Part shown: positions 40,840 through 49,366 of the stretch, in pieces
Layout of the letters: the number at the start of each line of letters is the position of its first letter
How positions within the stretch are numbered: position 1 is the first letter of the stretch
Origin: Pseudomonadota bacterium
GTDB lineage: Bacteria; Myxococcota_A; UBA796; SXON01
Direction: 5' to 3'
Assembly: GCA_030685065.1 (NCBI GenBank)
Contig: JAUXQH010000032.1
Location: forward strand, 1-51,323
Length of the DNA stretch: 51,323 bases
The notes under the pieces: generated by a model
What the model saw: only the letters and a program-made list of their open reading frames with translations
What the model was told of the DNA's origin: nothing
The model's database searches: none
Translations under genes and position numbers: made by a program

Positions 40840-42026
40840 GCCTGAGTGCCGATCCCCGGCGCCGGCGGCGCCTCGGGCGGGCGGGCCGCCGAGTAGGTGC
40901 GCCCCTTCCAGATCACGCGCCCGGTCCGTGACCTGCGCGAGGAGTCATACAGGAGGCCGATCAACATCGCTGCGCCGAGCGGCTGCAGCAGGCCGTAGCG
41001 GAGGTCCTGCCCGAACAGGCGATCGAGCCAGGCGCGCACGACATGAATGAGCGCGACCAGCCCGACGCCCCAGGCGAGCAGCTCGCGGTGACCCGTCGCG
41101 AGCCCGTAGATGAGGATCCCGTACGGGAGCAGGAACTCGACGAGCAGGACCCCGATGAGGAACACGACGCGGTCCCGACGGTAGCCCATGCCGGCGAAGA
41201 GGTTCTTGGTCCAGCCGAACCAGAGCTCGTGGAGGTTCGTGTACATGCGGCACGCGAACAGCTCGCGCATGAAGAGCACGCGGATGGTGTGCCCCGCCGC
41301 GACGAACGCCTTGGCTAGCCCGACGTCGTCGAGGATGTCGTCCTTCACCGCGCCGTGCCCCCCCACCGCCTCGTAGGCCGCGCGGCGCACCAGGATGAAC
41401 TGGCCGTTCGCGATGATCTTGTCGGTCCGCTCGGGATCGTTCACGCCGTCCAGGTCGTTTCCCGCGATGATGAGCCCGCCGACCGACGGCTGGATCACCT
41501 TCTCCCAGAAGCTCCCCATCTCGAGCCGCCCGAACCCCGAGAGAAAATCCACGCTGTCGTTCATCGCGCGGCTGTGCGCGCGACTGAGCGCCGCGGGGTG
41601 CACCCGCACGTCGGCGTCGAGGAACAGGATCCACTCCGCGGTGACGTCCCGCGTCGCGCGGACCAGCGCCCAGGGCTTGCCCTTCCAGCCCTCGGGCAGG
41701 GGGGCGTCGCCGCCGCTGAGCACCTCGGCGCCGGCCGCCGTCGCGAGCGCGCCGGTACCGTCGGTCGATCCGTCGTCGTACACCCGCACCACGAAGTCGG
41801 GGTGGTCGGACGCGCGGAGGGCCGCCACGCACGCGCCGATGACCTTCGCCTCGTTGCGGGCGGGCACGACCACGACCAGCCGCGGGAGCCCGCCACGGAC
41901 GGCCGCGTCGGGACCGAGGCGCCACTTGCCTTCGCGCTGCCCACGCCAGGTCTTGTAGGCGGCGCCGAGCCAGAAGAGCGCGATGCCCCCGAGGAGGAAA
42001 CGCAGGGCCATCATCGCGGGGATCAT
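40836..42026 (-). CDS. Family 2 glycosyltransferase, membrane-bound
   Basis: The 396-residue protein has an N-terminal hydrophobic anchor (MALRFLLGGIALFWLG) and then a GT-A domain: VVVVPARNEAKVIGACV, YDDGSTDGTG, the phrase LPEGWKGKPWALVRA, and the metal motif LFLDADVRVH. Two or three membrane helices follow near 270-340. The order and phrase resemble HpnB-like enzymes of hopanoid loci, though this is not decisive. ATG 42026 overlaps the GH3 stop as ATGA, and GGAG lies about 7 nt upstream. It ends APGIGTQA, nearly the same tail as its downstream neighbour. Confidence 0.93.
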   Translation of the reverse strand: MIPAMMALRFLLGGIALFWLGAAYKTWRGQREGKWRLGPDAAVRGGLPRLVVVVPARNEAKVIGACVAALRASDHPDFVVRVYDDGSTDGTGALATAAGAEVLSGGDAPLPEGWKGKPWALVRATRDVTAEWILFLDADVRVHPAALSRAHSRAMNDSVDFLSGFGRLEMGSFWEKVIQPSVGGLIIAGNDLDGVNDPERTDKIIANGQFILVRRAAYEAVGGHGAVKDDILDDVGLAKAFVAAGHTIRVLFMRELFACRMYTNLHELWFGWTKNLFAGMGYRRDRVVFLIGVLLVEFLLPYGILIYGLATGHRELLAWGVGLVALIHVVRAWLDRLFGQDLRYGLLQPLGAAMLIGLLYDSSRRSRTGRVIWKGRTYSAARPPEAPPAPGIGTQA

Positions 42027-43636
42027 CTGGACGCTCCGGGGGTGACGAGGGCGTCCCACTTGTCGCTGTCGAGCACGATGGGATCCTTCACCTGGGCATC
42101 GGGCGCCCCCGCGCGAACGCGCGCCTCGCGCCAGGCCGCGAACGCGCCGGTCCCCACCCACAGCGCGGTCGGCAGGCCCATGCGCCCGCTCGCGCGGCGG
42201 CCGTCGTACTCCACGTTGCTCCCGCGCAGCGACCGGTCGAACCGCTCGAGCGCGTCGCCGCTGCTCGGGTGGGCCGCGTCGCCTTCGACGGCCACGCGCA
42301 GCACCGGAATCTCGCCCCAGCCGATGCTCACGGACACCCCCACCGCCTCCGGGAACGCCGCCCGCGCGGCGGTCACCACCTGGTCCTCGGTCACCTTCTC
42401 CCCCATCGCGTTGAGCACATTGCCTGCCTTGCGCACGAACACCATCCGCGGCGCGCCCTCGCACCACCCGACGATCCGCACGATGTCGCCCAGATCGTAG
42501 CGGTACAGCCCGGCCTCGGTGCTCACGACGAGCCGATATTCGCGGCCCACCTCGACCTCCCAGGCCATCCGCGGGCCCCCGTCATCCCCGACGAACTCGA
42601 GCAGGTGGCCACCGAGCCACGCCACGGAGGCGTCGTCATCCACGGGGATCGCGAAGAAGCCCTCCGACGCGGTCACCCCGACCTCCCTCACCGGGATCTC
42701 CGCGCCGAGCGCCCTCGGGAGCCTCGAGAGGAAGAACGGCGCGGACCCGCCCATCCAGCAGTTGACCCGGCGCAGGTTCCAGATCTTCGCGGGGAGCGGC
42801 TCGGCCCCCAGGCGCACCCGCCCGAGCCCGCCGAAGGGACCGCCGCCGAGCGCCGCGCGCAGCTTCGGCGTGAGCGCCGCCGCGGGGCCGCGGCAGAGCG
42901 TGCCGTCGTGAGCGTCCGCCGCCAGATCCTCCCACCACTCCACGAGGCGTCGGCAATACAAGAGCAACGTCGAGGGGTTGGCGGTCGTCCAGCTGGTGAC
43001 GGGCTGGCCCAGGGCATGCCGCAGCACACAGTAGGCGCGGAGGGTCGGGTCCTCCACGCAGTAGACCGCGTAGGGCACGGGCGCGCGCCACCGCACCCAC
43101 CACGGCTGGGCTTGGAACATGCGCCCCGTGTTGCTCCCGACCGCGAGGCCACCCGGAGAGCGCATGTGTTCGGCGGGGCTCACGACGGAGAGGGCCTTGC
43201 CCTTCGCGAGCCCCTCGTCGTCCCGCAGGAGCGCGAGCACCCACAAGGCCTGGGCGTCCGCGACCGTGCGCGCCCAGGGCGCGGTGACGGGCAACCACTT
43301 CGGCCGCCCGGTGGTCCCGCTCGTCTCGAGGAGGGATCGCACGGGCGCGCGGGTCAGCACGTCCGCCTCGCCCGCGGCGACGCGGTCCAGCCAGCCGACC
43401 TGCTCCGCGTGGGTCCGGATCGGCACCTTCGCGCGCCAGGCGTCGAGGTCTTCGGCGCCGGTCAGCCCGTGATCGCTGGCGAAGGCCGTTCCGCGCAGCC
43501 CGGCGAGGAGGACGTCGAGCCGCGTTCGTTGGGCGGCCTCGGGCGCGGCGCACGAGGTCTCGAAGGCGCGAACGGCGCCCGCGTTGAAGCCACGCAGGAG
43601 TCGGTACGGGCCGTTTCCGGCGGGGGGGTAGACCAC
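42023..43636 (-). CDS. GH3-family acyl-adenylating enzyme
   Basis: The 537-residue protein belongs to the GH3 group of ANL-fold acyl-acid amido synthetases, best known in plants for joining hormones to amino acids. ATP-binding motif 1 is SGTTGRPKWLPVT (about 107-119), the middle motif is LYRYDLGDIVRIVG, and GNVLNAMGEKVTED is the third. All three adenylation motifs are present. Bacterial GH3 members have few known substrates. GTG 43636 starts the leftward run with the glycosyltransferase and DUF2079 genes, so a lipid- or sugar-linked amide product is conceivable. GH3 proteins have no signal peptide; it is cytoplasmic. Confidence 0.93.
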   Translation of the reverse strand: MVYPPAGNGPYRLLRGFNAGAVRAFETSCAAPEAAQRTRLDVLLAGLRGTAFASDHGLTGAEDLDAWRAKVPIRTHAEQVGWLDRVAAGEADVLTRAPVRSLLETSGTTGRPKWLPVTAPWARTVADAQALWVLALLRDDEGLAKGKALSVVSPAEHMRSPGGLAVGSNTGRMFQAQPWWVRWRAPVPYAVYCVEDPTLRAYCVLRHALGQPVTSWTTANPSTLLLYCRRLVEWWEDLAADAHDGTLCRGPAAALTPKLRAALGGGPFGGLGRVRLGAEPLPAKIWNLRRVNCWMGGSAPFFLSRLPRALGAEIPVREVGVTASEGFFAIPVDDDASVAWLGGHLLEFVGDDGGPRMAWEVEVGREYRLVVSTEAGLYRYDLGDIVRIVGWCEGAPRMVFVRKAGNVLNAMGEKVTEDQVVTAARAAFPEAVGVSVSIGWGEIPVLRVAVEGDAAHPSSGDALERFDRSLRGSNVEYDGRRASGRMGLPTALWVGTGAFAAWREARVRAGAPDAQVKDPIVLDSDKWDALVTPGASR

Positions 43637-43678
43637 GGCTCCCGACTATCGCACGCCTCGCGTTCCGAAATGTTTTTT

Positions 43679-43692
43679 GGCACGCCCCCGGC
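43679..43692 (+). promoter_or_regulatory. Possible sigma-54 promoter
   Basis: TTGGCACG (43677-43684) matches the -24 box exactly, and a GC dinucleotide follows the GG after 10 nt as in sigma-54 promoters. The -12 box reads CGGCG, not TTGC, so it is only half convincing. It lies 37-50 bp before the pseudokinase start. Confidence 0.3.
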
Positions 43693-43728
43693 GCGACCGA
43701 TACTTAGGCGGACTCCGGACCCTGTACC

Positions 43729-45876
43729 TTGATCAAGACTGGCGAAAACGTCCGCGACGGCCAGGGCAACAACTACCAGATCGGCCAGCTCCTCGGCCGT
43801 GGCTTGTGGGGAAAGTCGTACGTCGTACGCCGTCAGTCCGCCGACTCGCTCGGGGGCGACGAGCCGCAGTACGTCCTGAAGACGCCGCTCGCTCCCGACG
43901 ATTTCCGCGGCGAGATCCCCGGTGCGGACGCGTTCTTCGCCGCCTGCCGCGAGGCCCTGCTCGAGCAGGCGCGCTTGTACGAGCTCGCGCAGCACCCCTT
44001 CCTTCCCCGCATCGAGTGCCGGTTCACGCTGCCGGACGGGCAGCCGGCCATCGTCATCCCGCGCTTCCCCGAAACGCTGGAGCGTCGCATGGCCGAGGGG
44101 CTCCCGACCGGCGCCCTGATCGAGATCCTCCTGGGCGTGGCGAAGCTCCTGCGCGAGCTCGGCGCGGACCCCGGGCAGCACGGCGGCCTGCGCCCCTCGA
44201 ACGTGCTCTTCAACGACCGCGGCGAGATCTTCCTCTCCGACGTCGCGACGATCGGCGTGCGGCGCAACTTCACGCGCTTCGCCACCGTCGTCCCCGGCGG
44301 GCAGCCCTACCTCCCGCCCGAGCTCTCGGACGCGCCGCTGGGCGCCCTCGCGGGCGGCAGCTGGGGCGCCGGGGTGGACACCTACGCGCTCGCGATGATG
44401 TTCTGGCGCGGCCTGGTCACCAGCCAGCCCGCCCCGCCGTGGCCGCGCGCGGGCCTGGACAAGGCCGCGCAGGTCGCGCTGAAGGACCACGTGGTCGAGC
44501 GCATGAAGCTCGAGGACTCGAACCCGCGCTTCCATGGGCGCCTCGCCGAGCGCGTCGCGGTGCTCCTCTCGCGGGCGATCTCCCGGGAAACCAACCCGTC
44601 GCCCCCCTACCGGTTCCCCCGTCTGGACGAGCTGCAGGCCCGGCTCGACGAGATCCAGCAGCTCATCCGCCCGCAAGTGAGCTCGGTCGGAAAGGTGCTG
44701 CTCGATCGCACGGCGGCCAAGCCGTGGTTCACGACCGACGAGGACATCACCTTCACCACCACCGTCGGCACCTCCGCGGGGGTGGAGGGCCAGGAGGAGA
44801 TCGGCGTCGGCATGGCGATGTTCGAGCTCGATCGCGACATCCGCGTGAAGGACCTCGTGCTCGGCTACTCGGTCGACCGTCATCCCTCCGGCCGCTACCG
44901 GTTCTCCTTCACGGTCGGCGGGCTCGGTCCAGGTCGCTACCGCGCGCGCCTCGCCTTCGCGATCCGCGATTCGGGTCAGCCCCCGGTGACCTCCGAAGCC
45001 GAGTTCAACGTCCGCGCCGCTCCCGGCTGGGTGCCGCGCGCCGAGCCGCCCATCTCGGGCGCCCTCCCGTTGCGGCCCGATCCCATCACGGTCACCGAGT
45101 TCGCGCCGCGCGCGGAGCTCGCCACCGGCGGGGTCGCCCTGCCCGGATCGCCCGCGCCCGCCCTCCGCGTCGGCGGGACGGCCCCCGGGGTCCCCGCCCC
45201 CGACCGCGCCGCGGCTGACCAGGCGGAGCCCCTCGCCCCTCGCGGCTCGCCGCCGCCCTACACCCCCGGGCCGAAGCCCCCGGCACCGACGCGCACGGAT
45301 CGCCACGGGTTCGACGATCCCTCGATCACCGCGGTCCCGCTCTCCGGCGTGCAGTCGCCCCCCGCGCCCCTGCCGCTCCCGATTCCGCCTTCCGAGCGCA
45401 CCGCCCCCGCGATCGAGCCGCGCGGCTCCTTTCCCGCCCCGTCGTTCCCGATCCCGCACGCCGGTCCGACCGAGGTCGAGCCCCAGTACGACGACGAGGA
45501 TCTCCTCCCGCACCAGCCCACCGTGACCGCCCACGATCCGCGCCCCGTCGTGTCGATCCGGCCCGGCCCGGCGCAGCCCGTGTCGGTCCAGGCGGCCCCG
45601 CCCGCGGTGATCCGCCCCGCGGCCCCCCCGCCCCCGCCGGAGCCCGTCTACAAGGCGCGCGATTGGAGCCAGGAAGCCCTCCCGACCAGCGGCCCCTCCC
45701 GGAACCTCGACACCGAGGATGAGTCCCCGAACCCCTTCGCGGACGAGGACGCCGAGCCCAGCCCGCTGTCCCGCGTCTGGCACCAGCTCCGCAATGACCC
45801 GTACATCGCCGTGATGGCCGGGCTCGGCGCGATCATCCTCGTCCTCCTCTTCGTCTTTCTCCTGCTCAGGAAATGA
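43729..45876 (+). CDS. Membrane pseudokinase with Pro-rich linker
   Basis: The 715-residue protein has a kinase fold (residues 15-310): glycine loop GRGLWGKSY 23-31, Lys51 in YVLKTPL, a likely helix-C Glu75, then HGGLRPSN (151-158) where HRDLKPSN belongs, so the catalytic Asp is Gly153. Asn158 and Asp171 (SDVATIG for DFG) stay. It should bind nucleotide weakly or not at all and serve as a scaffold. Residues 320-425 form a beta-sandwich-like domain, and a Pro-rich linker runs to about 685. A C-terminal helix near 690-712 anchors it with its bulk in the cytoplasm. TTG 43729 has no good ribosome binding site. Its stop overlaps pepA as ATGA. Confidence 0.85.
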   Translation: MIKTGENVRDGQGNNYQIGQLLGRGLWGKSYVVRRQSADSLGGDEPQYVLKTPLAPDDFRGEIPGADAFFAACREALLEQARLYELAQHPFLPRIECRFTLPDGQPAIVIPRFPETLERRMAEGLPTGALIEILLGVAKLLRELGADPGQHGGLRPSNVLFNDRGEIFLSDVATIGVRRNFTRFATVVPGGQPYLPPELSDAPLGALAGGSWGAGVDTYALAMMFWRGLVTSQPAPPWPRAGLDKAAQVALKDHVVERMKLEDSNPRFHGRLAERVAVLLSRAISRETNPSPPYRFPRLDELQARLDEIQQLIRPQVSSVGKVLLDRTAAKPWFTTDEDITFTTTVGTSAGVEGQEEIGVGMAMFELDRDIRVKDLVLGYSVDRHPSGRYRFSFTVGGLGPGRYRARLAFAIRDSGQPPVTSEAEFNVRAAPGWVPRAEPPISGALPLRPDPITVTEFAPRAELATGGVALPGSPAPALRVGGTAPGVPAPDRAAADQAEPLAPRGSPPPYTPGPKPPAPTRTDRHGFDDPSITAVPLSGVQSPPAPLPLPIPPSERTAPAIEPRGSFPAPSFPIPHAGPTEVEPQYDDEDLLPHQPTVTAHDPRPVVSIRPGPAQPVSVQAAPPAVIRPAAPPPPPEPVYKARDWSQEALPTSGPSRNLDTEDESPNPFADEDAEPSPLSRVWHQLRNDPYIAVMAGLGAIILVLLFVFLLLRK

Positions 45877-47339
45877 CCATGCGCGTCGCCTTCGCCTCCT
45901 CCTCCCTCGCCTCGACCCAAGCCGACCTCCTCGTGGTCGGCGTCCCCGCCGACAAGGTCGCGGACACGCTCGCGGGCCTGGGTGACTTCGCCGCCGCGGT
46001 GGTCGCCGTGGCCGCGGACGAGGAGTTCACCGGCAAGCCCGGCAGCACCCTCGGGGCGCCGACCTACGGGCGCATCTCCGCGCCCCGCATCCTCCTCGTG
46101 GGCATCGGCGCCGGCACCCTCGCCGACGTCCGCGCCGCCGCCGGCAGCGCCGGCAAGGAAGGCCGCGCACGCGGCGCGAAGCGGGTCGCCGTCGCGTTCC
46201 CCGGCACGGCCGTCGGGAGCCCCGAGCTGCGCGCCGCCATCGAGGCCTTTGCCGAGGGCAACTACAAGTTCGACAAGTACAAGTCCACCGGCAAGAAGGC
46301 CGCGGCCGAGTCCGTGGTGTTCGTCGACATCGGTGAGGACGCCGCCGCCGTGGCCCGCTCCCTCGCGCTCGTGTCGGGCCAGGAGCTCGCCCGCGATCTG
46401 GTGAACGAGCCCGCCGAGGAGATCTACCCGGAGTCCCTCGCCGCCGTGGCGAAGAGCCTCGAGTCCGACACCGTCACGGTCCTCGTCCTCGACGAGACCG
46501 CCATCCGCGAAAAGGGCATGGGCGGCATCTACGGCGTCGGCAAGGGCTCCGTTCGCCCGCCGCGCTTCGTCCACATGACCTACACGCCCAAGGGCGAGTC
46601 CAAGGGCCACATCGCGTTCGTCGGCAAGGGCGTCACGTTCGACTCGGGCGGCCTCTCGCTCAAGCCGAGCGAGGGCATGATGACGATGCGCTGCGACATG
46701 GCCGGCGCCGCCGCGGTCATCGGCGCGATGAAGGCGATCGCCGCCATGGCCCCCGCCGTGAAGGTCACCGTGATCTTCGGCGCGGTCGAGAACATGCCGA
46801 GCGGCACCAGCTACAAGCTGGGCGACATCCTCACGATGTACAACGGCAAGAAGGTCGAGATCCACAACACGGACGCCGAGGGGCGGCTGGTCCTGGCCGA
46901 CTGCCTCTCCTACGCCACCGAGCTCAAGCCGGACGCCCTGGTCGACCTCGCGACGCTCACCGGCGCCGCGGTCGTGGCCCTCGGGGACTGGTACTCCGCG
47001 CTCTACACCCGCTCGGACACGCTCGCCGGCACCCTGACCGCGCGGGCCGGCGAGGCCGGCGAGGGCGTGTGGCGCATGCCGCTGCCCGACCTGTACAAGG
47101 ACAAGATCAAGGCCGAGTACGGCGACATCAAGAACGTGGGCGGCCGCGCGGGCGGCAGCATCACCGCCGCGCTGTTCCTCGCCGAGTTCACCACCCTCGA
47201 GAGCTGGGCCCACATCGACATCGCCGGGCCGGCGTTCCTCGACGCCGCGCTGATGCACTACGCGCCGGGCGGCACGGGCACGATGGTCCGCACGCTGGCT
47301 CGTTGGGCGGAGAGCGTGGGCGACAGCTCGAGCAAGTAG
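45873..47339 (+). CDS. pepA: Leucyl aminopeptidase (M17)
   Basis: The 488-residue enzyme removes N-terminal amino acids from peptides using two metal ions. The C-terminal domain has GKGVTFDSGGLSLKP with the first metal and lysine site, MRCDMAGAAAVIG, and NTDAEGRLVLAD starting at residue 332, the M17 signature. The N-terminal macro-like domain (1-160) is Ala/Gly rich and diverged. Length is standard. ATG 45873 overlaps the pseudokinase stop; a second in-frame ATG follows at 45879. Coupling to a pseudokinase is unusual. Confidence 0.95.
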   Translation: MTMRVAFASSSLASTQADLLVVGVPADKVADTLAGLGDFAAAVVAVAADEEFTGKPGSTLGAPTYGRISAPRILLVGIGAGTLADVRAAAGSAGKEGRARGAKRVAVAFPGTAVGSPELRAAIEAFAEGNYKFDKYKSTGKKAAAESVVFVDIGEDAAAVARSLALVSGQELARDLVNEPAEEIYPESLAAVAKSLESDTVTVLVLDETAIREKGMGGIYGVGKGSVRPPRFVHMTYTPKGESKGHIAFVGKGVTFDSGGLSLKPSEGMMTMRCDMAGAAAVIGAMKAIAAMAPAVKVTVIFGAVENMPSGTSYKLGDILTMYNGKKVEIHNTDAEGRLVLADCLSYATELKPDALVDLATLTGAAVVALGDWYSALYTRSDTLAGTLTARAGEAGEGVWRMPLPDLYKDKIKAEYGDIKNVGGRAGGSITAALFLAEFTTLESWAHIDIAGPAFLDAALMHYAPGGTGTMVRTLARWAESVGDSSSK

Positions 47340-47583
47340 GTTCGGCGGGCGGCCCGGCGCCGAGGACGGCGCCGTCGCGTCGGCTCCAGGCTCGCTTCGC
47401 TCGGTCCGCCCGCGCTCCGAGGGACGGAGCACGGGCGGGACCGGCCGGCAGAGCCCGGCCGCCTTGCGCGCCCCTGCCGCCCCGATCTACAGACCGGCGC
47501 TTGCACGCTTCCTGCACACCCTCTCCCCTCCCCCGCCACGCGGCACGCGCGCCGAGGGCACGGGCTCCGGGTAGGTTGGAGGA
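47340..47583. terminator. Intergenic region with three GC hairpins
   Basis: The 244-bp gap after pepA holds three exact stem-loops: CGGCGCCG-agga-CGGCGCCG (47355-47374), GCTCCG-aggga-CGGAGC (47414-47430) and CGGCCGG-n6-CCGGCCG (47442-47461). The first, 15 bp after the stop, could end transcription, but no U-tract follows, so this would be an unconventional terminator. No gene was seen. The next start at 47584 has GGAGG just upstream. Confidence 0.4.
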
Positions 47584-48690
47584 ATGCACCACCTCCGCCG
47601 TTTTCTCCTCCTCGGCGCCGTCCTCGTCCCCCTCGCCTACGCCGCCGAGCGGATCGGCGAGCCGCCGCTGGACGACCGCATGGCCGCGGGCGTCGCCGAG
47701 TGGGTCGCCACCGGGGTCACGACCGGCAACTTCGGTACGGGCAGCGCGCTGTTCGACGAGGAGTGGAACTTCGGCACCTGCCAGATGGCGGCGCTCGGCT
47801 TCGCGCAGCACGCCGCCGCGCACCCCTCCGCCAAGGCGGCGGATCTCGCGCACATGGAGCGCTGCATCGACGCCCTCCTCTCCGAGGAGGGCCGCGCCTT
47901 CGACGCGCGCAAGTGGAGCGTCGACCCGCTCACGACGCTGGGCGACGACCGCGGGCACGCCGCGTGGCTCGGCTACACCAACCTCGTCCTCTCGGTGCAC
48001 CGCTCGCTCGATCCCCGGTCGCGGTTCGCTCAGGTGAACGACGCGCTCACCGAGGCCCTCGCGCGGCGCATCGCGGCGGACGAGACCGGCATCCCGGAGA
48101 CCTACCCGGGTGAGCGGTACCCGGTGGACGTGGCCGCGGGCATCGCGAGTATCGGGTTGTACGATCGGGTGACGGGCGCCGATCACGGCGCGCTCCTCGC
48201 GTCCTGGTCCGCCTCGCTCCGCGCAAACTACGTTGTCCACGGCCTGCTCCTCCAATCCGTGTGGCGCGACGGCGCCCCGGCGGATGCGCCCCGCGGCTCG
48301 GGCACCTTCCTCGCGTCCTACTTCCTCTCGTTCTGGGACAGGGCGCTCGCGACGGAGCTCTACCAGGGCGGGCGCGCCGCGCTCTACGACACGGTGGGCG
48401 GGCTCGGCGTCATGCGAGAGTACAGGGTGGGGCAGGACGGCAAGATCGACATCGACTCCGGGCCGATCATCGCGGGGTACGGCGTCTCGGCGACGGGCTT
48501 CGCCATCGGGGCCGCGCGCGCCGCCGGGGACATCGCCACCGCCACCGCGCTCTCCCGCACCGCGACGGTCATGGGCGCGCCCGTGGACACGGACGGCGTG
48601 CGCCACTGGAAGACCGGGGCGGCCCTCGGCGGGGCGCCGCTGGCGGACGCCATCCTCTTCGCAATGATGACCGCCACCGTTCCCCCTTGA
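47584..48690 (+). CDS. Exported (alpha/alpha)-barrel-like protein
   Basis: The 368-residue protein has a signal peptide (residues 1-20, [12 protein letters not shown]). The mature part is helix-rich with repeated hydrophobic/aromatic segments: [79 protein letters not shown] and [19 protein letters not shown]. This looks like an (alpha/alpha)6 barrel such as the linalool dehydratase-isomerase or glycosidase folds. The catalytic role is not identifiable. ATG 47584 follows GGAGG. The gene stands alone, convergent with rlmE. Confidence 0.7.
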   Translation: MHHLRRFLLLGAVLVPLAYAAERIGEPPLDDRMAAGVAEWVATGVTTGNFGTGSALFDEEWNFGTCQMAALGFAQHAAAHPSAKAADLAHMERCIDALLSEEGRAFDARKWSVDPLTTLGDDRGHAAWLGYTNLVLSVHRSLDPRSRFAQVNDALTEALARRIAADETGIPETYPGERYPVDVAAGIASIGLYDRVTGADHGALLASWSASLRANYVVHGLLLQSVWRDGAPADAPRGSGTFLASYFLSFWDRALATELYQGGRAALYDTVGGLGVMREYRVGQDGKIDIDSGPIIAGYGVSATGFAIGAARAAGDIATATALSRTATVMGAPVDTDGVRHWKTGAALGGAPLADAILFAMMTATVPP

Positions 48691-48715
48691 GCCGTGCCCG
48701 CCCGAGGCTCGGGGC

Positions 48716-49291
48716 TCAGGTCGGCCGCAGGCCCTTGGCCACCACGAAGAACTCGACGCTGTTCCCCCGCGTGGCGTCGGGCTTGAGGCGCTTCACGTCC
48801 GCGTACGCGGCGCGCACCCGGTCGACGAACGCCCCCGCGTCCTCCCCGTCGAACACCTTGCAAACGAAGTTGCTCCCCGGACGGCCGATCTCGATCGCGA
48901 GCGAGAGGGCGCGATCCGCGAGCGCGATCTGACGCACGTGATCGACCAGCCGCTGCCCCGTCGTGTTCTGGGCGAGGTCGCTCACCACGAGGTCGACGCG
49001 CCCGCCGCTGGCCTCGAGGAGCGCGGCGGCGTCGACCTCCATGACGGACCCGACGATCCAGTGCCCGCCGGGCAGGTCGGGCGCCTTCAAATCCACGCCG
49101 ACCACCCGCACGCCCCGCCCCAGCAGCCACTTGCTCCAGCTTCCGGGGAAGCAGCCGAGGTCAACCGCCACTCCCGCCGCGGGAACCACGTGATGCCGCG
49201 TGTCGATCTCCTCGAGCTTGAAGACGCTTCGCGCCGGAAAACCGGCCGCTTTCGCCTTTCTTGTCCAAGAGTCCGATCGATCGTAGCCCAT
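48716..49291 (-). CDS. rlmE: 23S rRNA 2'-O-ribose methyltransferase (FtsJ/RlmE family)
   Basis: The 191-residue enzyme 2'-O-methylates U2552 of 23S rRNA in known homologues. The K-D-K-E catalytic set is present: Lys25 in SVFKLEEID, Asp105 in VVSDLAQN, Lys145 in NFVCKVFDG, Glu180 in NSVEFFVV. The SAM motif is [14 protein letters not shown]. Length is close to the 209-residue E. coli protein. ATG 49291 is 75 bp from the divergent vWA lipoprotein gene. The start is supported by the N-terminal [14 protein letters not shown]. Confidence 0.95.
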   Translation of the reverse strand: MGYDRSDSWTRKAKAAGFPARSVFKLEEIDTRHHVVPAAGVAVDLGCFPGSWSKWLLGRGVRVVGVDLKAPDLPGGHWIVGSVMEVDAAALLEASGGRVDLVVSDLAQNTTGQRLVDHVRQIALADRALSLAIEIGRPGSNFVCKVFDGEDAGAFVDRVRAAYADVKRLKPDATRGNSVEFFVVAKGLRPT

Positions 49292-49366
49292 ATTTCATCC
49301 TCAACCTCGCGTAGGGGTAGCACCGCGCGGCGAAGATCGTCTATCCTAGCCGCCTCCCGGTGCCCC

